Below are positions 53,273-62,456 of a stretch of 64,000 nt of DNA, piece after piece. The notes beneath the pieces are model-generated. The model did not search any database. It worked only from the letters and a program-made list of their open reading frames with translations, and was not told the origin of the DNA. The DNA is taken from contig JANOFE010000178.1 in NCBI GenBank assembly GCA_031413495.1, positions 1 through 64,000 of the forward strand. Reading direction: 5' to 3'. This DNA is from JACMNW01 sp031413495 (GTDB lineage Bacteria > Pseudomonadota > Alphaproteobacteria > Rhodobacterales > Rhodobacteraceae). The position numbers and the translations under genes are program-made. How positions within the stretch are numbered: the stretch's first letter is position 1; each line of letters begins with the position of its first letter.

Positions 53273-53860
53273 GTGCAAAAACTTCAGACACAGGGGGTTC
53301 ACCACATCACTTTGGTGGGGGCAGATCGCCAAACCAGCATTGATTTCTGGGAAGGCGTGCTGGGCATGCCTTTTATCTTTGATCAGCCCAATCTGGACCG
53401 TCCCGAAGAGGGGCACTTGTATTTTGATCCCGGCGATGGCCGCCTGATCACCATATTCACCAACGAGGCCCGCAAACCAGCAGGGCGGCGCACATCAACC
53501 GGGGCCGGGGCGGTGCATCACGTGGCCTTTGCGGTATCCCTTGCGACGTTCCGGCAGGCAGCAGCGCGGTTGGCCGCGCGTGGCATTGCGGTGGAGGGCC
53601 CGAAAGACCGAGGGTTCATGGATTCGATCTACTTTGAAGATCCGCTCGGGCTGTTGATCGAACTTGCGTGTTACAAGTTTGAGCCGCCTTTCGGGTGCAG
53701 CCATGCCGACGTGATGATCGCCGCGCACCGTTTGCGCGTGGCGCGCGGTGATCACCATATCGCCGAGGTGCATTTGGCCGATGCCATAGAGGCCTTGGTG
53801 CAGGACCGCCAGCAATCGCTGTCTACAGACCGGGGTGCTAAAAACCCCTATCCGAGGTAA
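53273..53860 (+). CDS. VOC-family (glyoxalase/dioxygenase-like) protein
   Basis: A 195-residue vicinal-oxygen-chelate protein with paired beta-alpha modules: GVHHITLVGADRQTSIDFWE (first metal histidine) and AVHHVAFAVSLATFRQ (second), ending DSIYFEDPLGLLIELACYKF. GTG 53273 has GGGGG six bases upstream; ATGs at 53249 and 53216 are alternatives. Substrate unknown; the family includes glyoxalase I and ring-cleaving dioxygenases. It precedes the ArgE-like gene by 3 bp in the same direction. Confidence 0.82.
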   Translation: MQKLQTQGVHHITLVGADRQTSIDFWEGVLGMPFIFDQPNLDRPEEGHLYFDPGDGRLITIFTNEARKPAGRRTSTGAGAVHHVAFAVSLATFRQAAARLAARGIAVEGPKDRGFMDSIYFEDPLGLLIELACYKFEPPFGCSHADVMIAAHRLRVARGDHHIAEVHLADAIEALVQDRQQSLSTDRGAKNPYPR

Positions 53861-53863
53861 AAT

Positions 53864-55042
53864 GTGTCGGTGGTAAATTCTGAACACCCCCTATCGCCCC
53901 GCATGATTTTAGATCGTCTGGTTGGCTTTCAAACTGTCAGCCGCGACAGCAATCTTGATCTGGTAGATTGGGTTGAAAGTTATCTCGCCCGCCACGGCAT
54001 TGCTGCGCACCGGCATTGGAATGAGGACCGGACCAAGGCCGCGCTTTTTGCGCATGTCGGGCCGCTGGTGGCGGGAGGTGTGGTGCTGTCGGGCCATACC
54101 GATGTCGTGCCGGTGGATGGGCAGGCATGGACCCGCGATCCCTGGATCGTCGAGGAACAGGATGGCCGTCTCTACGGGCGCGGCACCTGCGATATGAAAG
54201 GGTTTGATGCGCTGGCGATCTGGGCCATGGTCGAGGCGCAGCGGCTGGGTGTCGCCCGGCCTTTGCAGCTGGCGCTTTCCTATGACGAAGAAGTGGGTTG
54301 CACCGGTGCCCCGCCGATGATTGCGGCGATGGGGCTTACCTTGCCCAAGGCCGCGTCTGTGGTGGTGGGCGAGCCGTCGATGATGAAAATGGTGTCTGGC
54401 CACAAAGGTGGGTCTGGCTTTCAGGTGCATGTGCGCGGGCATGAAGTGCATTCCAGCATCATGCACAGGGGCGTCAATGCCATCATGACCGGGGCGCGGT
54501 TGATCGACTGGGCGAACCGGATGAATGCGGCAAATGCGGCGGCGGTGCCATCGGGCCTTGCCGCCCCGTTTGTGCCGCCTTGGACAACAGTGTATGTCGG
54601 CACCATTTCGGGTGGCACGGCGGAAAATATCACCGCCAAGGATTGCCATTTCGGCCTGGGCTTTCGGGTGGTGCCGGGGGAAGACCCAGAGGCTTGGGTA
54701 ACACTGTTTTTGGCCGAAGTGGCAGCGCTGGACGCCGAGATTAAGGCGATTCATCCTGATGCAGGCATCACGGCCACGCGCAATTTCAATGTGCCGCCCC
54801 TGCGCCCGGAAACTGATGGACAGGCTGAGGCTTTGGTGCGCCGCCTGACCGGGGATAATGATACTTCGGTGGTCAGTTACGGCACAGAGGCCGGACAGTT
54901 TCAGGACGCGGGCTATTCGGTTGTGGTGTGCGGCCCGGGCGATATTGCGCAGGCGCATCAGCCGGATGAATATCTGGAGGTGGCGCAGTTTGAGGCAGGG
55001 CATGCATTTATGCAGCGGTTGATCAAGGACTTGCAGGCGTGA
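53864..55042 (+). CDS. argE: Acetylornithine deacetylase (ArgE-type M20 peptidase)
   Basis: A 392-residue zinc peptidase of the M20 family, subgroup ArgE, that removes the acetyl group from N-acetylornithine or similar compounds. Metal ligands are seen in VLSGHTDVVPVDG, GRGTCDMKG and SYDEEVGCTGA, with a dimerisation domain (SGHKGGSGFQVHVRGHEVH) between. The start is a GTG with GAGGTAAAA upstream. Specificity for acetylornithine is by family resemblance only. The stop overlaps the next gene (TGATG). Confidence 0.86.
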   Translation: MSVVNSEHPLSPRMILDRLVGFQTVSRDSNLDLVDWVESYLARHGIAAHRHWNEDRTKAALFAHVGPLVAGGVVLSGHTDVVPVDGQAWTRDPWIVEEQDGRLYGRGTCDMKGFDALAIWAMVEAQRLGVARPLQLALSYDEEVGCTGAPPMIAAMGLTLPKAASVVVGEPSMMKMVSGHKGGSGFQVHVRGHEVHSSIMHRGVNAIMTGARLIDWANRMNAANAAAVPSGLAAPFVPPWTTVYVGTISGGTAENITAKDCHFGLGFRVVPGEDPEAWVTLFLAEVAALDAEIKAIHPDAGITATRNFNVPPLRPETDGQAEALVRRLTGDNDTSVVSYGTEAGQFQDAGYSVVVCGPGDIAQAHQPDEYLEVAQFEAGHAFMQRLIKDLQA

Positions 55043-56385
55043 TGGCGCATCCAATTTCTGCCGCGTCCCCGGTTCAGTTTTCTGGTCCAGCCCCGGCAAG
55101 TTGCGATGTCGTGGTCATTGGTGGTGGCGTCATCGGGGTGATGACAGCATGGTTTCTGGCCGAAAAAGGTCTGCGCGTGACGCTGTGCGAAAAGGGCCGC
55201 ATTGCGGGCGAGCAAAGCAGCCGCAACTGGGGCTGGGTGCGCCAACAGGGCCGCGATCGTTCCGAGCTGCCAATCATGATCGAGGCGATGCGGATTTGGA
55301 AAAGCCTCGCGCAGGAATTTGGTGAGGGTTTGGGGTTCCGGCAGGAAGGCGCGTTATATCTGGCCAAGTCCGAGGCTGAAATGGCGGGTTTTGCCGCGTG
55401 GTTGCCCCATGCGCAGGCCCATGGGCTGGATACTATGATGCTGTCAAAGGCGCAGGTATCGGCGCGGCTTAAAGGTGCTGCAGACCTGTGGCAGGGCGGC
55501 TTGATCACGCCATCTGACGGTCGGGCAGAACCTTGGGTGGCGGTGCCGATGCTGGCAACCGGGGCGGTGGCGCGGGGTGCGGTCATTGTCGAGAACTGCG
55601 CGGTCCGGACGCTGGATCTGGCGGCGGGCCGGATTGCGGGCGTGGTAACTGAGGCGGGCCGCATTGCGTGCAGCCACGTCGTGCTGGCGGGCGGGGCATG
55701 GTCACGGCTGTTTGCCACGGCGCACGGTGTCACTTTTCCGCAGCTTTCGGTTGTGGGGTCGGTCGCGGCGACCGAACCAATGCCAGATGTGTTTGCTGGA
55801 AACGCGGCGGACAACGAATTTGCGTTTCGCAGGCGCGTGGATGGCAGCTACACGATTGCTCCGGGGATGGAGCATGATTTTTTCATCGGGCGGAATGCGT
55901 TTTCGTCGGCGATGACCTATTTGCCGACCCTGCTACACGACTACAAATCCACGCATTTCCGGGCCGCAGCGCCTGCCGGATTTCCTGACGCATGGGGCAC
56001 CAAGCGGTGCTGGGCGGCGGATGAAGTCACGCCGTTTGAGGCGATGCGCGTGCTGAACCCAAAGCCGAACATGAAAACCATAGCCCGGGTACAGGATAGT
56101 TTTGCCAAGGCTTTTCCGGCGCTGGGCCGCCCAAAGCTGCGCACGGTCTGGGCCGGAATGATCGATACCATGCCCGATATTGTGCCTGTCATCGACCATG
56201 CGGTGGCCATTCCCGGCCTTGTCATCGCCACCGGCATGAGCGGGCATGGCTTTGGCATTGGCCCCGGTGTCGGGCGCGTGGTGGCTGATCTGGTGGTTGG
56301 AAATGATCCGGGGCATGATCTGACCCGGTTCCGGTTGTCGCGGTTCAGCGATGGATCGAAAATCGCACCGGGGCCTTCGCTCTAG
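55042..56385 (+). CDS. FAD-dependent oxidoreductase (DadA/SoxB-type)
   Basis: A 447-residue DAO-family flavoprotein: Rossmann motif VVIGGGVIGVMTAWFLAEKG at about residues 30-49 and the C-terminal ATGMSGHGFGIGPGVGRVVA loop. Enzymes of this group oxidise D-amino acids, sarcosine or proline-like amines. The ATG overlaps the argE stop, so both act on one transcript, perhaps in amino-acid or polyamine salvage; substrate unknown. A GTG one codon earlier is also in frame. Confidence 0.87.
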   Translation: MAHPISAASPVQFSGPAPASCDVVVIGGGVIGVMTAWFLAEKGLRVTLCEKGRIAGEQSSRNWGWVRQQGRDRSELPIMIEAMRIWKSLAQEFGEGLGFRQEGALYLAKSEAEMAGFAAWLPHAQAHGLDTMMLSKAQVSARLKGAADLWQGGLITPSDGRAEPWVAVPMLATGAVARGAVIVENCAVRTLDLAAGRIAGVVTEAGRIACSHVVLAGGAWSRLFATAHGVTFPQLSVVGSVAATEPMPDVFAGNAADNEFAFRRRVDGSYTIAPGMEHDFFIGRNAFSSAMTYLPTLLHDYKSTHFRAAAPAGFPDAWGTKRCWAADEVTPFEAMRVLNPKPNMKTIARVQDSFAKAFPALGRPKLRTVWAGMIDTMPDIVPVIDHAVAIPGLVIATGMSGHGFGIGPGVGRVVADLVVGNDPGHDLTRFRLSRFSDGSKIAPGPSL

Positions 56386-56444
56386 CAGTTTACACCCGCA
56401 TTTTGGCAGGGTAGCAAACGCGTTTTGCATCTGGGGTTTGGCGT

Positions 56445-57701
56445 ATGTCTGCACGGTCTTGCGGGATAGATTTTGGCACGTCGAATTCGACTGTGGCCAT
56501 CGCAGACGCAGACGGCGCGCGCCTGTTGCCGCTGGAAGGCGATCACGTCACGCTACCCTCTGCGGTGTTTTGGGAAAGCGACGGTGCCGCGCCTGAATTT
56601 GGCCGCGCCGCGATTGCCGCCTATGTGCGCGGCGATGATGGGCGTTTGATGCGGGGCTTGAAAAGCACGCTCGGATCAAGCCTGATCAATGATAAAACGC
56701 GGGTTGGCAACCGGGCTGTCAGCTTCAAAGACCTGCTGGCGCGGTTTTTTGGCCATATGAAAACCCGGATGGACACTGAAACGGGGGGCGGGATTGGGTC
56801 GGTCGTGTTGGGCCGCCCTGTGCATTTTGTGGATGATGACGACGCCGGCGATGCTGCGGCACAAGCGGTGCTGGAAGATATCGCCCGCGCCACCGGGTTT
56901 CGCGAGATCGCGTTTCAATACGAACCCATCGCCGCTGCCCTGCAGTATGAGGCGGGAATTGCGCGCGAAGAACTGGTGTTGATTGTCGATATCGGCGGCG
57001 GCACATCAGATTTTTCCATCGTGCGCGTGTCGCCGGACCGGGCCAAACAGGCCGACCGGCAGGCGGATATTCTGGCCAATGACGGGATCAGGGTGGGCGG
57101 CACCGATTTTGACCGCTTGCTCAGCCTGTCTGATGTGATGCCGCATCTGGGCTATCTGTCGCCCACGGGTGGAGGCAAGGGGTTGATGCCGCGACATTAC
57201 TTTCTTGATTTGGCGACATGGCACCGCATCAACATGCTGTACACCGGCCAGACGATGACCGACCTGAAGGCGCTGCGCCACGTGGCGGACCGGCCCGAGT
57301 TGATCGACCGTCTGATCAAGGTCGTCACCGCCCGGACGGGCCATTCGCTGGCGATGGCGGTGGAAGAAGCGAAGATCACCCTTGCCGAGGCAGACGTGGC
57401 CCGCATTGGCCTTTCCACCTTTACAGGCGGTCCAAACCCACTGGCCACGCGGCATCGGTTTGACGTGGCGGTTGCCAGCCCGGTGGCGCGGATTGCCACT
57501 ACCTTGCACAATGTGCTGGCACAAGCGGGATTGCAGGCTGGTGACATTGGCACGGTCTTTATGACCGGCGGTTCCAGCGGATTGCCGGTCTTGCGAGCCT
57601 GTGTGGCGGAGGTGCTGCCGGGCGTGCCGATTGCCACGGGGGATATGCTGGGGTCAGTTGGCACCGGGCTGGCGCTGGAGGCGCAGCGGCGGTTTGGGTA
57701 G
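56445..57701 (+). CDS. Hsp70-like protein, YegD type
   Basis: A 418-residue protein with the Hsp70/actin ATPase fold but no C-terminal substrate-binding domain. The phosphate-1 motif GIDFGTSNSTVAIA is at residues 7-20, phosphate-2 LIVDIGGGTSDFSI near 184 and the adenosine loop VFMTGGSSGLPVLR near 370. These are E. coli YegD-like features; the role of the family is unknown. It sits between the oxidoreductase and a low-GC gene. Confidence 0.87.
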   Translation: MSARSCGIDFGTSNSTVAIADADGARLLPLEGDHVTLPSAVFWESDGAAPEFGRAAIAAYVRGDDGRLMRGLKSTLGSSLINDKTRVGNRAVSFKDLLARFFGHMKTRMDTETGGGIGSVVLGRPVHFVDDDDAGDAAAQAVLEDIARATGFREIAFQYEPIAAALQYEAGIAREELVLIVDIGGGTSDFSIVRVSPDRAKQADRQADILANDGIRVGGTDFDRLLSLSDVMPHLGYLSPTGGGKGLMPRHYFLDLATWHRINMLYTGQTMTDLKALRHVADRPELIDRLIKVVTARTGHSLAMAVEEAKITLAEADVARIGLSTFTGGPNPLATRHRFDVAVASPVARIATTLHNVLAQAGLQAGDIGTVFMTGGSSGLPVLRACVAEVLPGVPIATGDMLGSVGTGLALEAQRRFG

Positions 57702-57761
57702 GGGGACGATACCTGAATTCACATACTTGGCGGGACGCATTGTGCAGACTAAGCTTCCTGC

Positions 57762-58583
57762 ATGACTGATCACATTCACCATTATTGCTCGCCCTCAGTC
57801 TTCTTGTCGTTGATCAAGAATAAGGAGCTTTGGCTCACGTCTCTTGCTCATTCTAATGATCGAGAAGAGGGCACATGGATGCTTGATCGTTGGTTGGATA
57901 AATTTGATCGGAGCGATGCCAATCAACGCCAACTGAGAACCGGAGCCAAGCTAACTGTTGGGGTAGTTCTCCGACACTATGTCGCGCTGGGGACTTGCTT
58001 TTCTGAGGAGCGTGATCTTCTCAGCCAATGGCGCGGGTATGCTCATGATGGAGCAGGATATTCTGTGACATTCGACAAGGAAAAGTTGGACCGGCTGTGC
58101 GGTGATTTTGAAGGCGGTTCTACTTTGCAACTATCAAAGGTTTCTTATGGCAATCAAGATAGCGAACAGATGAACGCCATCGTGAAATCACTGTACCAAG
58201 CCTTCGGCGGAGATGCTGCCAAATATGAAGAAGCACCAGATGGCTATGGGCACATGTCGCTAAGCCTCACACCTGAGAAAACTCAACGCCAGAAAAATGC
58301 GGCAAGCGATCTTTTCACCGTGAAGAATGGTGCGTTCAAAGAAGAATTGGAGTGGCGACTATTTCTCTTTGGTTCTCGTTATGAGATGAAAAATATTGAA
58401 TTCCGGGAAAGCGCCAACCTAATTTCACCGTTTATTCGTTTGCCGATTCCAGCGGATATTATCGTAGGTGTAACACTGGGCCCGACTAACCCAACCCCAA
58501 TGGACCTTATTGAAACTTTGTTAGAGAAAAATGGCCTTGAAAGTTGGGTTAAGCGGAGTAGAGCGAGCTATCGCAATAGATAG
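57762..58583 (+). CDS. DUF2971 family protein, low-GC insertion
   Basis: A 273-residue protein with the DUF2971 pattern: HHYCSPSVFLSLIKNKELWL, then AHSNDREEG, and CFSEERDLLSQWRGYAHDG. Its function is unknown; the family is patchy and often carried near mobile or defence genes. Base and codon use differ from the neighbours: many A- and T-ending codons (TTA, AAA, GAT, AAT) and visibly lower GC. This suggests recent transfer. No transposase or direct repeats were seen at its edges. Confidence 0.8.
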   Translation: MTDHIHHYCSPSVFLSLIKNKELWLTSLAHSNDREEGTWMLDRWLDKFDRSDANQRQLRTGAKLTVGVVLRHYVALGTCFSEERDLLSQWRGYAHDGAGYSVTFDKEKLDRLCGDFEGGSTLQLSKVSYGNQDSEQMNAIVKSLYQAFGGDAAKYEEAPDGYGHMSLSLTPEKTQRQKNAASDLFTVKNGAFKEELEWRLFLFGSRYEMKNIEFRESANLISPFIRLPIPADIIVGVTLGPTNPTPMDLIETLLEKNGLESWVKRSRASYRNR

Positions 58584-58662
58584 CCTTCTTGCCTCCATTC
58601 CTACCCCTTGAACAACCGCCCCGATAGGATCACGCTGGCCCCAACAACAAGGAGCCCGCACC

Positions 58663-59829
58663 ATGCCCGTCAAGAACCGTTTTGCCGATCTGCTGCCCGA
58701 AATCACCGCGTGGCGGCGGGATTTTCACGAACATCCCGAACTGCTGTTCGATGTGCAGCGCACGGCGGGCAAGGTGGCGGATTTGCTGCGGTCCTTTGGC
58801 TGTGATGAAGTGGTGCAAGGCATTGGCCGCACCGGGGTTGTCGGCGTGATCCATGGTAAGACTGACTCGGGCGGCCGCGTGGTGGGCCTGCGCGCCGATA
58901 TGGACGCGCTGCCGATTATTGAGGCGACGGGGGTCGACTATGCGTCGAAAACCCATGGCAAGATGCATGCTTGCGGGCATGACGGGCATACGGCGATGCT
59001 GCTCGGGGCGGCGAAATATCTGTCTGAGACGCGGAATTTTGATGGCCGCGTTGTGCTGATCTTCCAACCCGCCGAAGAAGGCGGCGGTGGCGGGCGTGAA
59101 ATGGTGCAGGACGGTATGATCACCCGTTGGGGCATTCAAGAGGTTTACGGCATGCACAATATGCCGGGTATCCCAGTGGGGCATTTTGCCATCAGGCCCG
59201 GCGCGATGATGGCGGCGGCGGATCAGTTTGATATCGTCGTCACGGGCAAGGGCGGCCATGCCGCCAAACCGCATGATTGCATTGATACCACGGTGGTGGC
59301 CGCCCATATCATCGTGGCCTTGCAAACCATCGCCTCGCGCGGGGTGGACCCGTTGAAGCAGGTGGTGGTGTCGGTCTGCACGGTGGCCACGGACAGCACC
59401 GCGCATAACGTGATCCCGCAGGTGGTGAAAATGCGCGGCACGGCGCGGACGATGGACCCTGCGGTGCAGGATTTCGTCGAACGTCGGATAGCGGAAATTG
59501 CCAGCGGCACGGCAACGGCGCTGGGTGCTGTGGCCGAGGTCACCTATCAGCGCGGCTATCCAGTGACGGTGAATGCCGAGGAAAACACAATCTTTGCCGC
59601 TGATGTGGCGCGGTCAATCTCGGGAAATGTTGATACCAACACGCCACCTTTGATGGGGGCCGAGGATTTCAGCTTTATGCTGAATGAGCGCCCCGGCGCC
59701 TATATCTTCCTTGGCAATGGCGACACCGCGATGGTGCATCATCCGGCTTATAACTTCGATGACAATGCCATTCCGTTCGGGTCAAGCTGGTACGCGGGCA
59801 TGGCCGAGGCGCGGATGCCTGCGGCGTAA
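58663..59829 (+). CDS. M20 amidohydrolase (hippurate hydrolase type)
   Basis: A 388-residue zinc amidohydrolase of the M20D group (hippurate, N-acyl amino acid or indole-acetyl-amino-acid hydrolase). Metal-binding MHACGHDGHTAMLLGAAKYL is at residues 103-122, with the EEGGGGGREMVQDG loop and a second-domain histidine HNVIPQVV. AAGGAG precedes the ATG. The substrate is not deducible. Confidence 0.88.
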   Translation: MPVKNRFADLLPEITAWRRDFHEHPELLFDVQRTAGKVADLLRSFGCDEVVQGIGRTGVVGVIHGKTDSGGRVVGLRADMDALPIIEATGVDYASKTHGKMHACGHDGHTAMLLGAAKYLSETRNFDGRVVLIFQPAEEGGGGGREMVQDGMITRWGIQEVYGMHNMPGIPVGHFAIRPGAMMAAADQFDIVVTGKGGHAAKPHDCIDTTVVAAHIIVALQTIASRGVDPLKQVVVSVCTVATDSTAHNVIPQVVKMRGTARTMDPAVQDFVERRIAEIASGTATALGAVAEVTYQRGYPVTVNAEENTIFAADVARSISGNVDTNTPPLMGAEDFSFMLNERPGAYIFLGNGDTAMVHHPAYNFDDNAIPFGSSWYAGMAEARMPAA

Positions 59830-59892
59830 TTTGCGGGTTACAGAATGAAGATGGCCTGCTAGCCTTTCCCAAACTTTGGGAGGGGTGCCGCC

Positions 59893-61452
59893 ATGACCGT
59901 ATTCAAAAGCCCGTTTGCCGATATTCCCTTGCGTGATGTATCCATCACTGAACGGCTGTTTGAAGGGCTGGCAGGTGATCCGGACCGGGTTGTGTTGATA
60001 GATGGTCCAACCGGGCGTAGTGTGACGGCGGCAGGGCTAAAAGGGGCAATCACGGCGCTTGCCGGCGGTCTTACCGAAACCGGGTACGGTCATGGGCACT
60101 GTGTGGCGATCATGGCACCGAACATGCCAGACTACGCAGTGGTGTTTCACGGCGTGGCCTATGCCGGTGGTACCATAACCACCATCAACCCGACCTATAC
60201 AGCCGCGGAAGTAAACCATCAGCTGAAAGATGCTAAGGCCGAACTGCTGATCACCATCCCCGCGTTTCTGCCCATCGCGCAAGAGGCGGCTGCGGGCACC
60301 GGCGTGCGCCAGATCGTGGTGATCGGGCAGGCAGACGGTGTGGCCAGCCTTGATACGCTGATGGGTGCGCCCCTGGCCGCGCAGGTGCCTGTTGATCTGG
60401 ACAAGCATGTTCTTGTGCTGCCCTATTCATCGGGGACCACGGGTTTGCCGAAGGGGGTGATGCTGAGCCATCGCAATCTGGTGGTGAATGTCGATCAGGG
60501 GTTGGTCCAACTGGATGTGCAGGCAGGGGAGACGACCGTTGCCTTCCTGCCGTTTTTTCATATTTACGGCATGAATGTGCTGATGAATTCCTACCTGTCC
60601 AAAGGGGCGGCCATGGTCACCATGCCGCGCTTTGATCTTGAGGCTTTGTTGACCCATATTCAAACCCACCGCGTGCGAAGCCTGCTTGTGGCCCCGCCGG
60701 TGGCGATAGCGCTGGCCAAACACCCGCTGGTGGATAAATTTGATCTGTCATCTTTGGAGTTCATCGTGTCAGCCGCAGCACCGCTTGGCCCCGATATGGC
60801 GGCGGCGGTGGCGAAACGGCTTGGCTGCACGGCCACCCAAGGGTACGGGATGACGGAACTTAGCCCGATCAGCCACATGATGCCGCACCGTGCGACAAAA
60901 CCGGGGTCTGTCGGCCCCACTGCGCCGAACACCCAGTGCCGCATTGTCGATCCCACAAGCGGGGCCAATCAGGGGCCGGGGGGTGAGGGCGAGGTTTGGG
61001 TGCGGGGCCCGCAAGTGATGCTGGGGTATCTGAACAATCCTGATGCGACCGGGAAAACGATGGAGGGTGACTGGCTGAAAACCGGTGATCTGGGGATGAT
61101 CGACGACGACGGCTATCTGTTCATCCGTGACCGGTTGAAGGAGCTGATCAAGGTCAAGGGGTTTCAGGTGGCACCCGCCGAGGTGGAGGGCGAACTGCTG
61201 GGCTTGCCCGGTGTTGCCGATGCCGCCGTGATCGGCGTGCCCGATGATGAGGCGGGCGAACTGCCGATGGCGTTTGTGGTCAGTGCCGCCGGGGCCGTGC
61301 AAGACGTGGCAGCATTGCAGACGGCGCTGCGCACCCGGCTTGCCAGCTATAAAGTGCCGTCGCGGATCGAGTTTATCGAGGCCATTCCCAAATCAGCCGC
61401 AGGCAAAATTCTGCGCCGTGTGTTGCGGGATCGGTTGCGCAATCAATCATAA
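59893..61452 (+). CDS. Acyl-CoA ligase (4-coumarate-CoA ligase-like)
   Basis: A 519-residue AMP-forming ligase. It has the P-loop-like LPYSSGTTGLPKGVMLSHRN near residue 176, the YGMTELSP adenylate motif near residue 318 and the KELIKVKGFQVAPAEVEG hinge. A C-terminal PKSAAGKILRRVLRD lysine completes the set. Members activate aromatic or medium-chain acids; the present substrate is unknown. GGGAGG precedes the ATG. Its stop overlaps the convergent cydB end by 10 bp. Confidence 0.87.
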   Translation: MTVFKSPFADIPLRDVSITERLFEGLAGDPDRVVLIDGPTGRSVTAAGLKGAITALAGGLTETGYGHGHCVAIMAPNMPDYAVVFHGVAYAGGTITTINPTYTAAEVNHQLKDAKAELLITIPAFLPIAQEAAAGTGVRQIVVIGQADGVASLDTLMGAPLAAQVPVDLDKHVLVLPYSSGTTGLPKGVMLSHRNLVVNVDQGLVQLDVQAGETTVAFLPFFHIYGMNVLMNSYLSKGAAMVTMPRFDLEALLTHIQTHRVRSLLVAPPVAIALAKHPLVDKFDLSSLEFIVSAAAPLGPDMAAAVAKRLGCTATQGYGMTELSPISHMMPHRATKPGSVGPTAPNTQCRIVDPTSGANQGPGGEGEVWVRGPQVMLGYLNNPDATGKTMEGDWLKTGDLGMIDDDGYLFIRDRLKELIKVKGFQVAPAEVEGELLGLPGVADAAVIGVPDDEAGELPMAFVVSAAGAVQDVAALQTALRTRLASYKVPSRIEFIEAIPKSAAGKILRRVLRDRLRNQS

Positions 61453-62456
61453 CGCAGATCCGAAGCCTTGCCTCGGAAAATCGTATAGCTGATCACGGTG
61501 TAGGCAAGGATCATCGGCAGCACGAACATGGTGCCAACCAAGATGATCCACAGGCTTTCGGGTGCCGAAGCGGCCTCGAATATGGTTAGCTTTTCTGGCA
61601 CCACATAAGGATAAAAACTATAGGCCATGCCGCCAAAGCCAAGGATAAACAAAACTGTTGTCGCGGCAAACGGCAGCCATGCCCAGTGGTCCAATTCATG
61701 CGGCAAGCGGCGCAGTGACCACCACAGCAACCCGATAATCAGTGCGGAAACAACGGGCAGGGGGGACAGCCACAAAACCTCGGGGTAGCTGAACCATTTG
61801 TCGAAAATGCGCGCGCTGACGAACGGGGTTGCCAGCGACACAGCACCCATGCCTAAAACCACGCCCCAGATGCCGCCTTTTGCCCATGACACGGCCTTTA
61901 TCTGCAACGCCTCATCCGATTTCAGGATAATCCAGCAGGCCCCGATGAAACTGAACGCGACCGTCAGGAAGACGGCGGTCACAAGCGCGAACCCTGCATG
62001 AAGCCATGTCCAGCCAAGCCCCATCACATACATGCCCAGCATGAAGCCCTGCGACAGTGCCGCCAACAGACTGCCTGCAAAGAACGCGCGGTCCCATAGG
62101 CGTTTCCACTGTGGCGGCGCTTTGGCGCGGAATTCAAACGCCACCCCGCGCAGGATCAGGCCGACCAGCATCACCGTCACGGGAAGGTAAAGCGCCGTCA
62201 GGATAGCGCCATGTGCGGCCGGAAACGCCACCAGCAACAGCCCGATCGCCAGCACCAACCACGTCTCATTCGCATCCCAGAACGGCCCGATCGAGGCGAC
62301 CATACGGTCACGTTCCGACGGCGTGGCAAAGGGAAACAGCAGCCCCACCCCCAGATCAAAGCCGTCCAGCACAACATATATCAGGATCGACAGGCCCATC
62401 AGGCCGGCAAAGACGAAGGGTAGCCAGACGGCGGGGTCATTGAACATCTGGATCAT
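61443..62456 (-). CDS. cydB: Cytochrome bd-type quinol oxidase subunit II
   Basis: CydB is the second membrane subunit of the bd (CIO-like) oxidase, here 337 residues with eight or so spans and the typical N-terminal LSILIYVVLDGFDLGVGLLF. It forms with CydA the oxygen-reducing quinol oxidase used at low oxygen. The ATG overlaps the cydA stop. Whether a small CydX follows cannot be said: the gene runs into the convergent ligase. Confidence 0.93.
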   Translation of the reverse strand: MIQMFNDPAVWLPFVFAGLMGLSILIYVVLDGFDLGVGLLFPFATPSERDRMVASIGPFWDANETWLVLAIGLLLVAFPAAHGAILTALYLPVTVMLVGLILRGVAFEFRAKAPPQWKRLWDRAFFAGSLLAALSQGFMLGMYVMGLGWTWLHAGFALVTAVFLTVAFSFIGACWIILKSDEALQIKAVSWAKGGIWGVVLGMGAVSLATPFVSARIFDKWFSYPEVLWLSPLPVVSALIIGLLWWSLRRLPHELDHWAWLPFAATTVLFILGFGGMAYSFYPYVVPEKLTIFEAASAPESLWIILVGTMFVLPMILAYTVISYTIFRGKASDLRYD

